From Spongiibacter thalassae (lineage in GTDB: Bacteria; Pseudomonadota; Gammaproteobacteria; Pseudomonadales; Spongiibacteraceae), in NCBI RefSeq assembly GCF_012272835.1, contig NZ_JAAWWK010000005.1:84125-148124 (forward strand): 64,000 nt of DNA. The letters are read 5' to 3'. Shown piece by piece: positions 10,010 to 18,253 of this stretch; position 1 is the stretch's first letter, and each line of letters opens with the position of its first letter. The notes under the pieces were generated by a model. That model saw nothing but the letters and a program-made list of their open reading frames with translations. It searched no databases and was not told the DNA's origin. The position numbers and the translations under genes were made by a program.

Positions 10010-10533
10010 GCAATGCGGTGCAGGCCGGAGCATCCCTGGCCAATTTAATTATGCCGCTGAAGGGCGGTGGCCTGCTGGTGCCGAACAGCTGTGTTACCGA
10101 GGTGGCATCGGCGGGGCAATTGGTCAGTGCGCTGTCATCTGACTGCGTGGTCGGCTTGATGCGCTGGCGCAGCAAGAATATTCCATTGGTCAGTTTTGAA
10201 GCCCTGCGCGACGGTGTGATGCCAGACACGGCGTCCTTTCGTCAGGTGGCGGTGATGAGCGGTCTCACCGCCCATGAGCAGTTGCCGCACTACGCCATTA
10301 TCCTAGCCTCGGTGCCCCATTTGCTGAGCTTGCGGGAAGTGGATATTCAGCTGGACGACAATACCGATCTGGCTGAGCGCGAAGCGGTCTATGCCCAGGT
10401 GCTGGTGCATGGCCAGCGGTTGATCGTACCGAATCTCGATGCCGTCGAGGCGAAAATTCTGCATACGATTGGCGAGGCCCCGACCGAGGCCGCCAGCGAG
10501 CATACCACCGAGAACAACGATTCTTTGAGTTAG
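10006..10533 (+). CDS. chpC: CheW-like adaptor of the Pil-Chp system, ChpC type
   Basis: Protein of 175 residues with a weak CheW-like fold. The pattern LKGGGLLVPNSCVTEVAS followed by GLMRWRSKNIPLVSFEAL corresponds to the first CheW strands and the conserved glycine-rich turn. The start ATG overlaps the chpA stop (ATGA), so translation is probably coupled. In P. aeruginosa chpC encodes a CheW homologue at the end of the same locus, which supports the name. The intervening methylesterase gene chpB is missing. The C-terminal tail is Glu/Thr-rich and variable. Confidence 0.8.
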   Translation: MSNAVQAGASLANLIMPLKGGGLLVPNSCVTEVASAGQLVSALSSDCVVGLMRWRSKNIPLVSFEALRDGVMPDTASFRQVAVMSGLTAHEQLPHYAIILASVPHLLSLREVDIQLDDNTDLAEREAVYAQVLVHGQRLIVPNLDAVEAKILHTIGEAPTEAASEHTTENNDSLS

Positions 10534-10543
10534 CGCGTGGGTC

Positions 10544-11275
10544 TCAGCCCATGTCGCCCCAATGGAATTGCAGTATGCTCAGCGCTGCCAGGGGTGCGGT
10601 TTCCGTGCGTAGCACCCTGGGGCCGAGGCGCAATGAGGTAAACCCCGACGCCAGGCTGGAATCAATTTCTTCGGCGCTGAGCCCTCCCTCCGGTCCCACC
10701 AGCAGGGCGAGACTTTCCGGCTTCTGACGGGCGGAAAGTGGCGCGTCGTCGTGGGGCTGCAACACCAGTTTCAGAGCGGCGCTGCACTCCCCCAGCCAGT
10801 GCTCCAGACTTTGCAGGGGCGCCAGCTCCACCAGACGATTGCGGCCGCACTGCTCGCAGGCGCTGATCATCACCTGTTGCCAGTGGTGCCATTTCTTTTG
10901 CTCGCGAGCGTCATCCAGTTTCACGTCAACGCGGGCGGTGCGCAGCGGTACGATACGCGACACCCCAAGCTCGGTGGCCTTCTGAACCACCGTGTCCATA
11001 CGGTCGCCCTTGGAAATACCGATGGCCAGCTCAATATCGAGGGCAGGCTCGGCGTGGACATCCCCTTCGACGGCGGTAACGGTACAGCTGATGTCTCGCC
11101 GGGTAGCGGCACTGACGACGGCGTGGTAGCTGCTGCCGTCGCCGTTAAACAACCGCAGCTCGCGGCCCACCTTCATTCGCAGCACCTGCAATAAATAGTG
11201 GGCGGCACGTTCTTCGAGAGCGATGGTGGCGCCGTTTGCCAGCGCTTGGCTGGTATAAATTCTGGGTACTCGCAT
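10544..11275 (-). CDS. rsmE: 16S rRNA (uracil1498-N3)-methyltransferase RsmE
   Basis: SPOUT-class methyltransferase that modifies U1498 of 16S rRNA in assembled 30S subunits. The protein begins MRVPRIYTSQALANG and is 243 residues long, normal for RsmE. The N-terminal PUA-like part includes HYLLQVLRMKVGRELRLFNGDG. The knot region contains ATELGVSRIVPL, the SAM-loop LLVGPEGGLSAEEID and LGPRVLRTETA. The open frame continues upstream into argA, but ATG 11275 fits the family start and leaves 7 bases after the argA stop, suggesting an argA-rsmE operon. Confidence 0.95.
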   Translation of the reverse strand: MRVPRIYTSQALANGATIALEERAAHYLLQVLRMKVGRELRLFNGDGSSYHAVVSAATRRDISCTVTAVEGDVHAEPALDIELAIGISKGDRMDTVVQKATELGVSRIVPLRTARVDVKLDDAREQKKWHHWQQVMISACEQCGRNRLVELAPLQSLEHWLGECSAALKLVLQPHDDAPLSARQKPESLALLVGPEGGLSAEEIDSSLASGFTSLRLGPRVLRTETAPLAALSILQFHWGDMG

Positions 11276-11282
11276 CGCTTTG

Positions 11283-12590
11283 CTACAGTTGTTTGATAAA
11301 GGCTTTGGACTTGCGCTGAAAATTATACAGCTGCTGTTTCGCCGGTGGCAGGTCGGCGACCGCACAGTCGACATAGCCCTGTTCCTGAAACCAGTGAGAG
11401 GTTTGGGTGGTAAGCACAAACACACTTTCCAGTCCCTGGCGGCGGGCGGCGGCCTCCAGTGCCTCCAACAGGCGCTCGGCGCGATCTGCGCCGCGGTAGT
11501 CGGGGTGGGTGGCCACACAAGCGATTTCGCCGCTGCGCTGCTCCGGATAGGGGTACAGGGCGGCGCAGGCGATCACCATGCCGTCCCTGACCAATATGGT
11601 GAAGTGCTCGATCTCGTTTTCCAGCAGCTCCCGAGAGCGCTTTAGCAAGACACCGCGCTCTTCCAGGGGCTCGATGATGGCGAGGATGCCGCCGACATCG
11701 TCGATGCTGGCGGTGTGCAGTTGCTCGTAGTGTTCCTGGGTAATCAGCGTGCCCGCGCCATCCCGGGTAAACAGTTCCTGCAACAGGGCGCCGTCGCTCT
11801 TGAAGGACACCATATGGCAGCGGTCGATACCCAGGTCGCCGGCGTCAACCACCGCCTGTACGATACTGTCCCTGGCCAGCAGGGGCTGTTTTTGCAGCTC
11901 GGCATCGACATCGCGGTATTCGCACTGGCGAATCAGTTCGCCGTCAGCGTCGAGCAGGCCGGCTTCGGCGGTGAGCAGAATCAGCTTGTCCGCCTTCAGC
12001 GAGGCGGCGCAGTGCACCGCGACATCCTCTGAGGTCAGGTTGAAGATCTCCCCGGTGGGGCTGTAGCCCAGGGGGGAAAGCAGCACAATATTCTGGTGGT
12101 CGAGCTGGTGGCTGATTGCCTTCGCGTCGATTTTGCGCACGATGCCAGTGTGCTTGAAATCAACGCCGTCAATGACGCCGAGGGGGCGTGCCAATACATA
12201 GTTGCCGGAGCACACTCGAATTGCCGCGCCGTGCATGGGCGAGTTGGCGACCCCCATGGATAACAGTGCCTCGATGTGGGCGCGCATGGCGCCCGCCGCT
12301 TCGGTGACACAGCGCAGTTCCTGCTCGTTGGTCACCCGCAGGTCATTGTGGAATTGGCTCTCCAGACCACAGCTGTGCACCCGCTCCTCGATCTGTGGTC
12401 GCGCGCCGTGGGCCAGCACCAGACGCACGCCGAGGCTGTTCAGTAGGGCGATATCGTGCACAATATTGGCGAAGTTGCCGTCGGCAATGGCCTCGCCGCT
12501 AAGCATCAATACAAAGGTTTTACCGCGGTGGGCATTTATATAGGGCGCAGAGTTGCGGAACCATTTAACGTATTCAGTCTGTTCTGACAT
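11283..12590 (-). CDS. argA: Amino-acid N-acetyltransferase (N-acetylglutamate synthase)
   Basis: First step of arginine synthesis: acetyl-CoA plus glutamate to N-acetylglutamate. The 435 residues match the classical two-domain ArgA. An amino-acid-kinase fold spans about residues 20-285 (FVLMLSGEAIADGNFANIVHDI; VLAHGARPQIEERV), and a GNAT domain spans about 295-435 (MVIACAALYPYPEQRSGEIACVA; HPDYRGADRAERLLEALE; VFVLTTQTSHWFQEQGY). It starts MSEQTEYVKWFRNSAPYINAHRG, as in Pseudomonas and E. coli ArgA. It is divergent from the next plus-strand gene. Confidence 0.96.
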   Translation of the reverse strand: MSEQTEYVKWFRNSAPYINAHRGKTFVLMLSGEAIADGNFANIVHDIALLNSLGVRLVLAHGARPQIEERVHSCGLESQFHNDLRVTNEQELRCVTEAAGAMRAHIEALLSMGVANSPMHGAAIRVCSGNYVLARPLGVIDGVDFKHTGIVRKIDAKAISHQLDHQNIVLLSPLGYSPTGEIFNLTSEDVAVHCAASLKADKLILLTAEAGLLDADGELIRQCEYRDVDAELQKQPLLARDSIVQAVVDAGDLGIDRCHMVSFKSDGALLQELFTRDGAGTLITQEHYEQLHTASIDDVGGILAIIEPLEERGVLLKRSRELLENEIEHFTILVRDGMVIACAALYPYPEQRSGEIACVATHPDYRGADRAERLLEALEAAARRQGLESVFVLTTQTSHWFQEQGYVDCAVADLPPAKQQLYNFQRKSKAFIKQL

Positions 12591-12687
12591 GGCGGCGGCC
12601 GTTAGCTGTGTAGTCGCAGCTATTTTGTGTGCATGCTCAGTCGCTTACAAGGGCTTTCTGCAATATGAGTCAACCTGAAGGGCATAG

Positions 12688-13551
12688 ATGAGTCATCGGC
12701 ATTTGGACGACGAAGCGCTCTGTGAGAACTGGCGTGAGCAGTGGCAGCTGGCGCTGGACCATCATTTTGAGGATGCCCACCAGCGGCTTGATCGGGTTTA
12801 TCGACAACACTTTACCTCTCTGCCGGCGGTGTGTGATCGCCACCGCCGGCACTGGCGGGATATTCCCGGCGACCTGCTGGCCATGCCCCGCGCCCTGTGG
12901 CGGATGCTGCGCCGCCGTCCGGCAGACCGCGCCCGCCGTTTAACCGGCAAGGAGCAGGAAGTCGCGCTGCTACTGGCCAATGAGGTGTTGGACCTCAGCG
13001 GGCTGCGCCAGCGGCTGGAGGCGCAGATCCACACGTCGCCGATGTCAGCATCGCCACGTCGCGAGCCGTCGCTGCCCGACGATGAGCAAGCGACCCGGCG
13101 TTTGCATCAGGCGGTGGCGCGCTGGGGTGGCAGCCACGAGGGTGGCCGGGAGCTGTTGTTGTTTGTGTTGCTCGGGGTCGCCGGGCGCAGCCTCAGCGAC
13201 AAGGTGGTGATCGGCAGCGCGTCACTGGTCGGCGTGTCCATGGCAAGCAGCCTGTATATCAGCCAGCAGGGCATTTTGGGCGCGTGGTGGGCCTCGTGGT
13301 TCGGCGTGCCGTCGTGGGTGAGCATCACTGGAGCTGTGGTGGGCGCCTGCACCATGCTGGTTTTGACGCCGCTGCTTGCCCCGCTGATCGAATGTCTGTT
13401 TAACCGCATGTGGCGTCGGCGGCGCCTGCATCGGCTGATCGACGAAGTACATCGGGAATTATTACCACCTCGGCGCGAACAGCTCTGGCAGTGGGGGGGC
13501 TATATGCAGTATCTTCCCGACCTTCTCGCCTTGCTGCGTACCATGCCCTAG
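12688..13551 (+). CDS. Conserved membrane protein of unknown function
   Basis: No function recognised. The protein has 287 residues. The N-terminal half is rich in Arg, Trp and His (DDEALCENWREQWQLALDHHF) and looks cytoplasmic. Residues about 155-235 form hydrophobic segments (LLLFVLLGVAGRSLSDKVV; WVSITGAVVGACTMLVLTPL), giving two or three membrane helices. An Arg-rich stretch and a short hydrophilic C-terminal tail follow. GAAGGGCATAG precedes ATG 12688. It is divergent from argA and 15 bases ahead of a dioxygenase gene, so the two may be cotranscribed. Confidence 0.8.
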   Translation: MSHRHLDDEALCENWREQWQLALDHHFEDAHQRLDRVYRQHFTSLPAVCDRHRRHWRDIPGDLLAMPRALWRMLRRRPADRARRLTGKEQEVALLLANEVLDLSGLRQRLEAQIHTSPMSASPRREPSLPDDEQATRRLHQAVARWGGSHEGGRELLLFVLLGVAGRSLSDKVVIGSASLVGVSMASSLYISQQGILGAWWASWFGVPSWVSITGAVVGACTMLVLTPLLAPLIECLFNRMWRRRRLHRLIDEVHRELLPPRREQLWQWGGYMQYLPDLLALLRTMP

Positions 13552-13566
13552 TCCCCGGAAACCGCC

Positions 13567-14229
13567 GTGTCAGTTGAATTAGTCGAATACGCCGTCGACA
13601 GCGAAGCGCTGTACGACCAGATCGCCGATGGCCTTGTGGCCAGCGGCTTTGTGCACCTGCCGGTGGCCCTGCCTCCCGAGCTGAGCGAGGGCTTGTTACA
13701 GCATGTGTTGGCGATGGCCGATGAAGACTTTCGGGCCGCCGGGGTGGGGCGGGCGGATGACTTTACCCGCAACCCCTTTGTGCGCCGGGATCAAATCCGC
13801 TGGATGAGTGGCGATTCCGCCGTGGAACGGGATTACCTCGCGTGGATGGAGCAATTGCGGGTCGGGCTCAATCGCCGCTTGTTTCTTGGTTTATTCGACT
13901 ACGAGTGCCACTTTGCCCGCTATCCTGCGGGCAGTTTCTACAAGAAGCATGTTGATGCCTTTCGCGGTCGCAGCAATCGGGTGTTGTCGACGGTGCTCTA
14001 TCTCAATCCGGGGTGGACGCTGGCCGATGGTGGGCAGTTGCTGGTTTATCCCGACAGCGCATCGCTGGAGCCGGATCAGCAGGTTATTCCGTTAATGGGC
14101 ACTCTGGTGGTGTTTCTCAGCGAGAAAATCCCCCATGAGGTGGCGCTTGCGACCCGACTGCGTCACAGCATTGCCGGTTGGTTCAGAGTGAATGCCAGCT
14201 CGGCGGAGGCGGTTGATCCGCCGCGCTAG
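13567..14229 (+). CDS. 2-oxoglutarate/Fe(II) dioxygenase, prolyl-4-hydroxylase-like
   Basis: Likely cytoplasmic 2-oxoglutarate- and iron-dependent oxygenase of 220 residues in the SM-20/prolyl hydroxylase group. The iron triad is visible as His-x-Asp in FYKKHVDAF and the distal His in IPHEVALATRLRHSIAGWFR, whose Arg would bind 2-oxoglutarate. The double-stranded beta-helix context RYPAGSFY ... VLSTVLYLNPGW ... GGQLLVYPD is typical. It starts with GTG at 13567 behind GGAA; no in-frame ATG lies close by. The substrate is unknown. Family members hydroxylate proline of ribosomal protein or EF-Tu, or act on small molecules. Confidence 0.85.
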   Translation: MSVELVEYAVDSEALYDQIADGLVASGFVHLPVALPPELSEGLLQHVLAMADEDFRAAGVGRADDFTRNPFVRRDQIRWMSGDSAVERDYLAWMEQLRVGLNRRLFLGLFDYECHFARYPAGSFYKKHVDAFRGRSNRVLSTVLYLNPGWTLADGGQLLVYPDSASLEPDQQVIPLMGTLVVFLSEKIPHEVALATRLRHSIAGWFRVNASSAEAVDPPR

Positions 14230-14235
14230 CAGCGC

Positions 14236-14853
14236 TTATATTCGGCGCAGTACACCGAGGCTGTTAACCCGGCTGACCGCTTCGAACAGACCCGACGCCA
14301 GCGCCAGGCGATATACCGCAATCGGTGCCTGACCGCCCTCTTCCGGGTTGGGGAACAGATCGTGGATGGCGAGAATGCCACCGCGCTGAAGATGGGCGGC
14401 CCAGCAGCGGTAATCTTCCAATGCGGCTTCAAGGCTGTGGCCACCGTCGATAAATACCATGGCCAGCGGTGTCTGCCAGTGACGGGCACACACCGACGAG
14501 GGGGCCACCAGTGGCACCACATAGTCGGTCAGTCCGGCGGTACGCAGGTTGCGCCGAAATTCATTGAAAGTGTCGAAAATACCTTCCTGGGCGTTGTACA
14601 GCTCGGGGTCATGAAACATCTCCCCAAGCTGGTGTTCCTCCGAGCCAATATGGTGGTCTACGGCGTATACCACGCTGCCAGCCTCGCGGCAGGCGGCGGC
14701 CAGATACAGGGTAGACTTGCCACAGTAACTGCCGACCTCCAGCAGGGGGCCGTTGCCGGCCTGCTCCCGGGCGAAGTGCAGCAGGGCTTCGGCTTCATCT
14801 TCGGCGAGAAAACCTTTGATGGCGTCGATATCGATGGGTAAAGACAGGGGCAT
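14236..14853 (-). CDS. Class I SAM-dependent methyltransferase
   Basis: Protein of 205 residues of the Methyltransf_24-like group. The SAM-binding glycine motif is LLEVGSYCGKSTLYLAAA near residues 37-54, followed by the acidic strand-2 end VVYAVDHH and MVFIDGGHSLEAALEDYR at motif IV. The C-terminal part GGILAIHDLFPNPEEGGQAP resembles enzymes acting on small molecules or sugars. It converges on the dioxygenase gene with a 6-base gap. The substrate cannot be told from the sequence. Confidence 0.85.
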   Translation of the reverse strand: MPLSLPIDIDAIKGFLAEDEAEALLHFAREQAGNGPLLEVGSYCGKSTLYLAAACREAGSVVYAVDHHIGSEEHQLGEMFHDPELYNAQEGIFDTFNEFRRNLRTAGLTDYVVPLVAPSSVCARHWQTPLAMVFIDGGHSLEAALEDYRCWAAHLQRGGILAIHDLFPNPEEGGQAPIAVYRLALASGLFEAVSRVNSLGVLRRI

Positions 14854-14943
14854 GATGAAGCTCTACTGGCCAGTTTTCAGGGAAGCGAAACCATAGCGAA
14901 AGACGCCAGGCGGGGCAATGCTCGATATGGGCGGTGGCTTGCG

Positions 14944-16833
14944 TTACAACTCGTCGGCCAGGGCTTCCATTTCTTCCTGCAGGGTCAGCCAGGCCTCTTC
15001 GACGCCGTTGTTTTCTTCCCGCAGGGTGCCTTGGCGGGTGAGTAATTCCTTGAGCTTCTGCTTGTTGCTGTCTTCGTACAGGGCGGGGTCGGCCAGCTGC
15101 TGCTCAATGTCGGCCAGCTCCCGTCCTATGGTAGCCATACGGCTTTCCAGCTTTTTCACTTCCTTGCTGAGCGGAGCCAGTTTGGCGCGGCGGGCGGCGG
15201 CCTCCTGACGGGCGCGTTTCCTGTCGACCACCGGTTCCTCGGGGCTCGCCCCGGTGTCGCCATTGTCAGAGGTCTTGTCCCGGCTGAGCAGCCATTGCCG
15301 ATAGTCGTCGAGGCTGCCATCAAAGGGGGTGACGGCGCCGTCATCCACCAGCAGGAATTCATCAACGGTATTGCGCAGCAGGTGACGGTCGTGGGACACC
15401 ACAATGACCGCCCCCTCGAAATCCTGCAGGGCGCTGGTCAGCGCGTGGCACATTTCCAGGTCCAGGTGGTTGGTAGGTTCGTCCAGCAACAGCATATTGG
15501 GTTTTTGCCAGACAATAATAGCCAGTGCCAGCCGCGCCTTTTCGCCGCCGGAAAAATGCAGGCAGTCGCCTTCGGCACGGGGGCCCTTGAAGTTAAAGCC
15601 GCCGAGGAAGTTGCGTACCTCCTGTTCCCGTGCATCGGGGCGCAAGCGCTGTAATTGCAGCAGGGGGCTGGCGTGGAGGTCCAGGGATTCCAGCTGGTGC
15701 TGGTGGAAGTAGCCCATGTAAATATGTTCACCCTGCTGGCGCTGTCCGGCCAGGGGCGACAACGTGCCGGCGAGGGTTTTCATCAGTGTCGATTTACCCG
15801 CGCCATTGGCGCCGAGAAGGCCAACCCGGCTGCCCGGATGAATACTCAAATTGACGTTGCGCAGAATCGGCTCGCTGTAGCCCAGCGACGCCTGGCTAAT
15901 GCTCAGCAGGGGGTCAGAGAACTGACTTGGCGCATAAAAGCGGAACTTGAAGGGTGAATCGACGTGGGCCGGGGCGATTTCGCTCATCCGCTCCAGTGCC
16001 TTCAGGCGGCTCTGGGCCTGTTTGGCCTTGCTCGCCTTGGCGCGGAAGCGGCGCACAAAGTCTTCCATATGGGCGCGTTCGGCCTGTTGTTTTTCAAAGG
16101 CCTGTTGTTGTTGGGCGAGTCGCTCGCTGCGCTGGCGCTCAAAGGCGCTGTAGTTGCCGCGATAGCGGTACAACTGATGGTGTTCGAGATGCACCACAAA
16201 GTCACAGCAGGCGTCGATAAAATCCCGGTCGTGGGAAATCAGCAGCAGGGTGCCTTCGTAGCGGCGCAGCCATTGCTCCAGCCACATACTGGCGTCGAGG
16301 TCGAGGTGGTTGGTGGGTTCGTCGAGCAGCAGCAGATCAGAGGGACACATCAGCGCCTGGGCGAGGTTCAGGCGAATACGCCAGCCCCCCGAAAATCCGT
16401 TAACCGGGCGTTCGATCTCCTGTTGCTGAAAACCGAGGCCCTGCAGCAGTCGTTCGGCATCACTGCGAATCTGGTACGCGTTAATCAGCTCCATTTCGCC
16501 GAGCAGCTCGGCCAGTCGGTGGTCGTCGGTGCAAGCCGCTATCTCGCTCTCCAATCGGCGGAAGGCGGCGTGGCCGTCTATTACATAGTCGATGGCCGGG
16601 CGGTCGCTGGCATCGACCTCCTGGCGCATCTGCGCGATTTGCCAGTGCCCGGGCAGGTGCAGCTCGCCGCTGTCGTAGCCCAATTCCTTGCACAGCAGCT
16701 TGAACAGGCTGGACTTGCCGCTGCCGTTCGCGCCAACCAGCGCCATATGCTCGCCGGGGTTCACCCGCAGCGAGGCGTCTTCGAGCAGGGGTTTGCCCCC
16801 GCGTTGTAAGCTGAGATCGATGAGTTCTATCAT
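14944..16833 (-). CDS. yheS: ABC-F family ATPase YheS
   Basis: Soluble ATPase of 629 residues with two ABC cassettes and no membrane segments, acting on ribosomes as a translation factor. First cassette: Walker A GANGSGKSS near residue 35, signature FSGGWRIRLNLAQAL, Walker B LLLLDEPTNHLDLDA. Second cassette: GANGAGKSTLMK, FSGGEKARLALAI, LLLLDEPTNHLDLEM. The interdomain linker (about 235-290) is rich in Arg, Gln and Lys (FRAKASKAKQAQSRLKALER). A Lys/Glu-rich coiled coil forms the C-terminus. The overall sequence follows E. coli YheS closely. Confidence 0.95.
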   Translation of the reverse strand: MIELIDLSLQRGGKPLLEDASLRVNPGEHMALVGANGSGKSSLFKLLCKELGYDSGELHLPGHWQIAQMRQEVDASDRPAIDYVIDGHAAFRRLESEIAACTDDHRLAELLGEMELINAYQIRSDAERLLQGLGFQQQEIERPVNGFSGGWRIRLNLAQALMCPSDLLLLDEPTNHLDLDASMWLEQWLRRYEGTLLLISHDRDFIDACCDFVVHLEHHQLYRYRGNYSAFERQRSERLAQQQQAFEKQQAERAHMEDFVRRFRAKASKAKQAQSRLKALERMSEIAPAHVDSPFKFRFYAPSQFSDPLLSISQASLGYSEPILRNVNLSIHPGSRVGLLGANGAGKSTLMKTLAGTLSPLAGQRQQGEHIYMGYFHQHQLESLDLHASPLLQLQRLRPDAREQEVRNFLGGFNFKGPRAEGDCLHFSGGEKARLALAIIVWQKPNMLLLDEPTNHLDLEMCHALTSALQDFEGAVIVVSHDRHLLRNTVDEFLLVDDGAVTPFDGSLDDYRQWLLSRDKTSDNGDTGASPEEPVVDRKRARQEAAARRAKLAPLSKEVKKLESRMATIGRELADIEQQLADPALYEDSNKQKLKELLTRQGTLREENNGVEEAWLTLQEEMEALADEL

Positions 16834-16880
16834 GGGGCGCGATTATAGCCCGCCGCGATCCATTGACGAGAGGAATTTCG

Positions 16881-17372
16881 ATGGCCGACACACAAAACCC
16901 CCTCTGGCAGTACGCCCTGCAGGTCTATGCCCGCGACCAGGTGAAGGAAGCCTGCTTGTGCCTGCAAGACGAGACCGGTGTGGATGTCATTCTGTTGCTG
17001 GCCGCTGCTTATCTGGGGCACTGTGGCAGGCGGCTCTCTGAGGTGGAGTTGCAGCAGCTGACGGTCGCGGGAGCTGTGCCACGTGAGTCCTGTGTGGCGG
17101 TGTTGCGACAGCTGCGTCGGAAGGTGGCCGAGGAGGCCGGCAGTGCCGGCCAGCAGCGCTGCTACAACGCGCTTAAAGAGGCCGAACTGGCGGCGGAGCA
17201 CTGGCAGGTGGAGCTGATTATGGTGGAAATCGCTGGCTGGGGCGTCTCCCCTGCCGACACAGTAGCGGATCGCGCCACCATTATCTCAGCGAATATGGCC
17301 CTGTTTGTGCCGCGTTGCCACTCTTCGCGGGCGCGGGCGGCGCTGGGCCAATTCGAACGGGCGGTGGTGTAA
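16881..17372 (+). CDS. TIGR02444 family protein
   Basis: Small helical protein of 163 residues and unknown role, recognised by LWQYALQVYARDQVKEACLCLQD and DVILLLAAAYLGHCGRRL, hallmarks of the TIGR02444 (DUF2390) group found in gammaproteobacteria near ABC-F genes. The frame extends to a TTG at 16863, but GAGAGGA at 16868-16873 positions ATG 16881 as the start. It is divergent from yheS and convergent with the AlgP-like gene; the same set occurs near algP in Pseudomonas. Confidence 0.9.
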   Translation: MADTQNPLWQYALQVYARDQVKEACLCLQDETGVDVILLLAAAYLGHCGRRLSEVELQQLTVAGAVPRESCVAVLRQLRRKVAEEAGSAGQQRCYNALKEAELAAEHWQVELIMVEIAGWGVSPADTVADRATIISANMALFVPRCHSSRARAALGQFERAVV

Positions 17373-17380
17373 GTCTGGCC

Positions 17381-18058
17381 CTAATAGTCGTCAAACAGAG
17401 AGGCCAGACGGTCGGCCTGATTCTTCGGGTGGCTGGGAATATCGCTCATATGCTTGGGTACATTGCTGCGGCGGCGCACGGCCCGTGGGCCGGTAGCGGC
17501 TTTTTTGGCGGGGGCGGGGGGAGAATTTGCCGCCGCTTTGCTGATGTCAGTGACTTTTCCCGGCTTTCTCGCGGCGACCTTTTTCGCCACTGGCGTGGCG
17601 GGGACGGTAGCCGCTGCCTTGGTGTCGTTCTTTTTTGTGGTGGCTGCGGGCTTTTTCGCTGCTGCCGGTGCTTTTAGTGCCTTTTCGGCGCCAGTAATGG
17701 CCTTAAGCACGGCTTTTTCCCGACGAATGCGCAATTTCTGCTCAATGGACTCGCTGCGCAAATGGGCCAATTCATTTTGCAGGGCTTGCAGGCTCTGGGT
17801 AGCGCTCTCCAGCTTATCTGTCATGCGTCGGTGCTGACGGCTTTTGCTGTCGAGGGTGGCCAGTTTTTGTCGGGTTTCTGCGATTAAATCACGTTGCTTC
17901 TGCGTCGCGATAGACTTGGTTTTTATAGATTTTTCAATGTCTTGGAGATTTTTCTCCATTACCTCAATGGATTTTTCGCGCAGGGCGTTCAGCTCTGACT
18001 GCAGCTGCTGCAGCTGATTGATCGATCCGAGAGTGGTGCTCTTCTTGCTGGTGGCCAT
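17381..18058 (-). CDS. AlgP-like coiled-coil protein with a Lys/Ala/Pro-rich tail
   Basis: Protein of 225 residues. Residues about 10-120 form a coiled coil (LQQLQSELNALREKSIEVME and following heptads). Residues about 125-200 are basic and Ala/Lys/Pro-rich (KKPAATTKKNDTKAAATVPA), like the histone H1-like tail of AlgP, which is longer. The position next to TIGR02444/ABC-F genes and an FKBP gene is that of algP in P. aeruginosa, so it is probably a diverged, short-tailed relative that binds DNA or protein. The low-complexity tail may vary in length between strains. Confidence 0.75.
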   Translation of the reverse strand: MATSKKSTTLGSINQLQQLQSELNALREKSIEVMEKNLQDIEKSIKTKSIATQKQRDLIAETRQKLATLDSKSRQHRRMTDKLESATQSLQALQNELAHLRSESIEQKLRIRREKAVLKAITGAEKALKAPAAAKKPAATTKKNDTKAAATVPATPVAKKVAARKPGKVTDISKAAANSPPAPAKKAATGPRAVRRRSNVPKHMSDIPSHPKNQADRLASLFDDY

Positions 18059-18253
18059 AGTCAGAAACCCGAGGGCTGATTAAAAATCGGTCAATTTCCA
18101 TTATACAAACTTGTGTGTGGGATGCTATTGCCTTTGAGTTAGTGAATTCATCGCTGAGTCACTGTGTAACCGTGAACGCTTGTGGCAGACTATGGTCTGA
18201 CCCTGTGCTGCCATGGTGGCGGCAATCAATTCCTTTCCAGATAAGGTAGTTGC

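Noticed and set aside
11276-11518. N-terminal extension of RsmE
   Set aside because: It overlaps argA and has no RsmE similarity; MRVPRIY at 11275 is the family start.
15964-16809. 281-codon plus-strand frame opposite yheS
   Set aside because: Antisense to an intact ABC-F protein with both cassettes.
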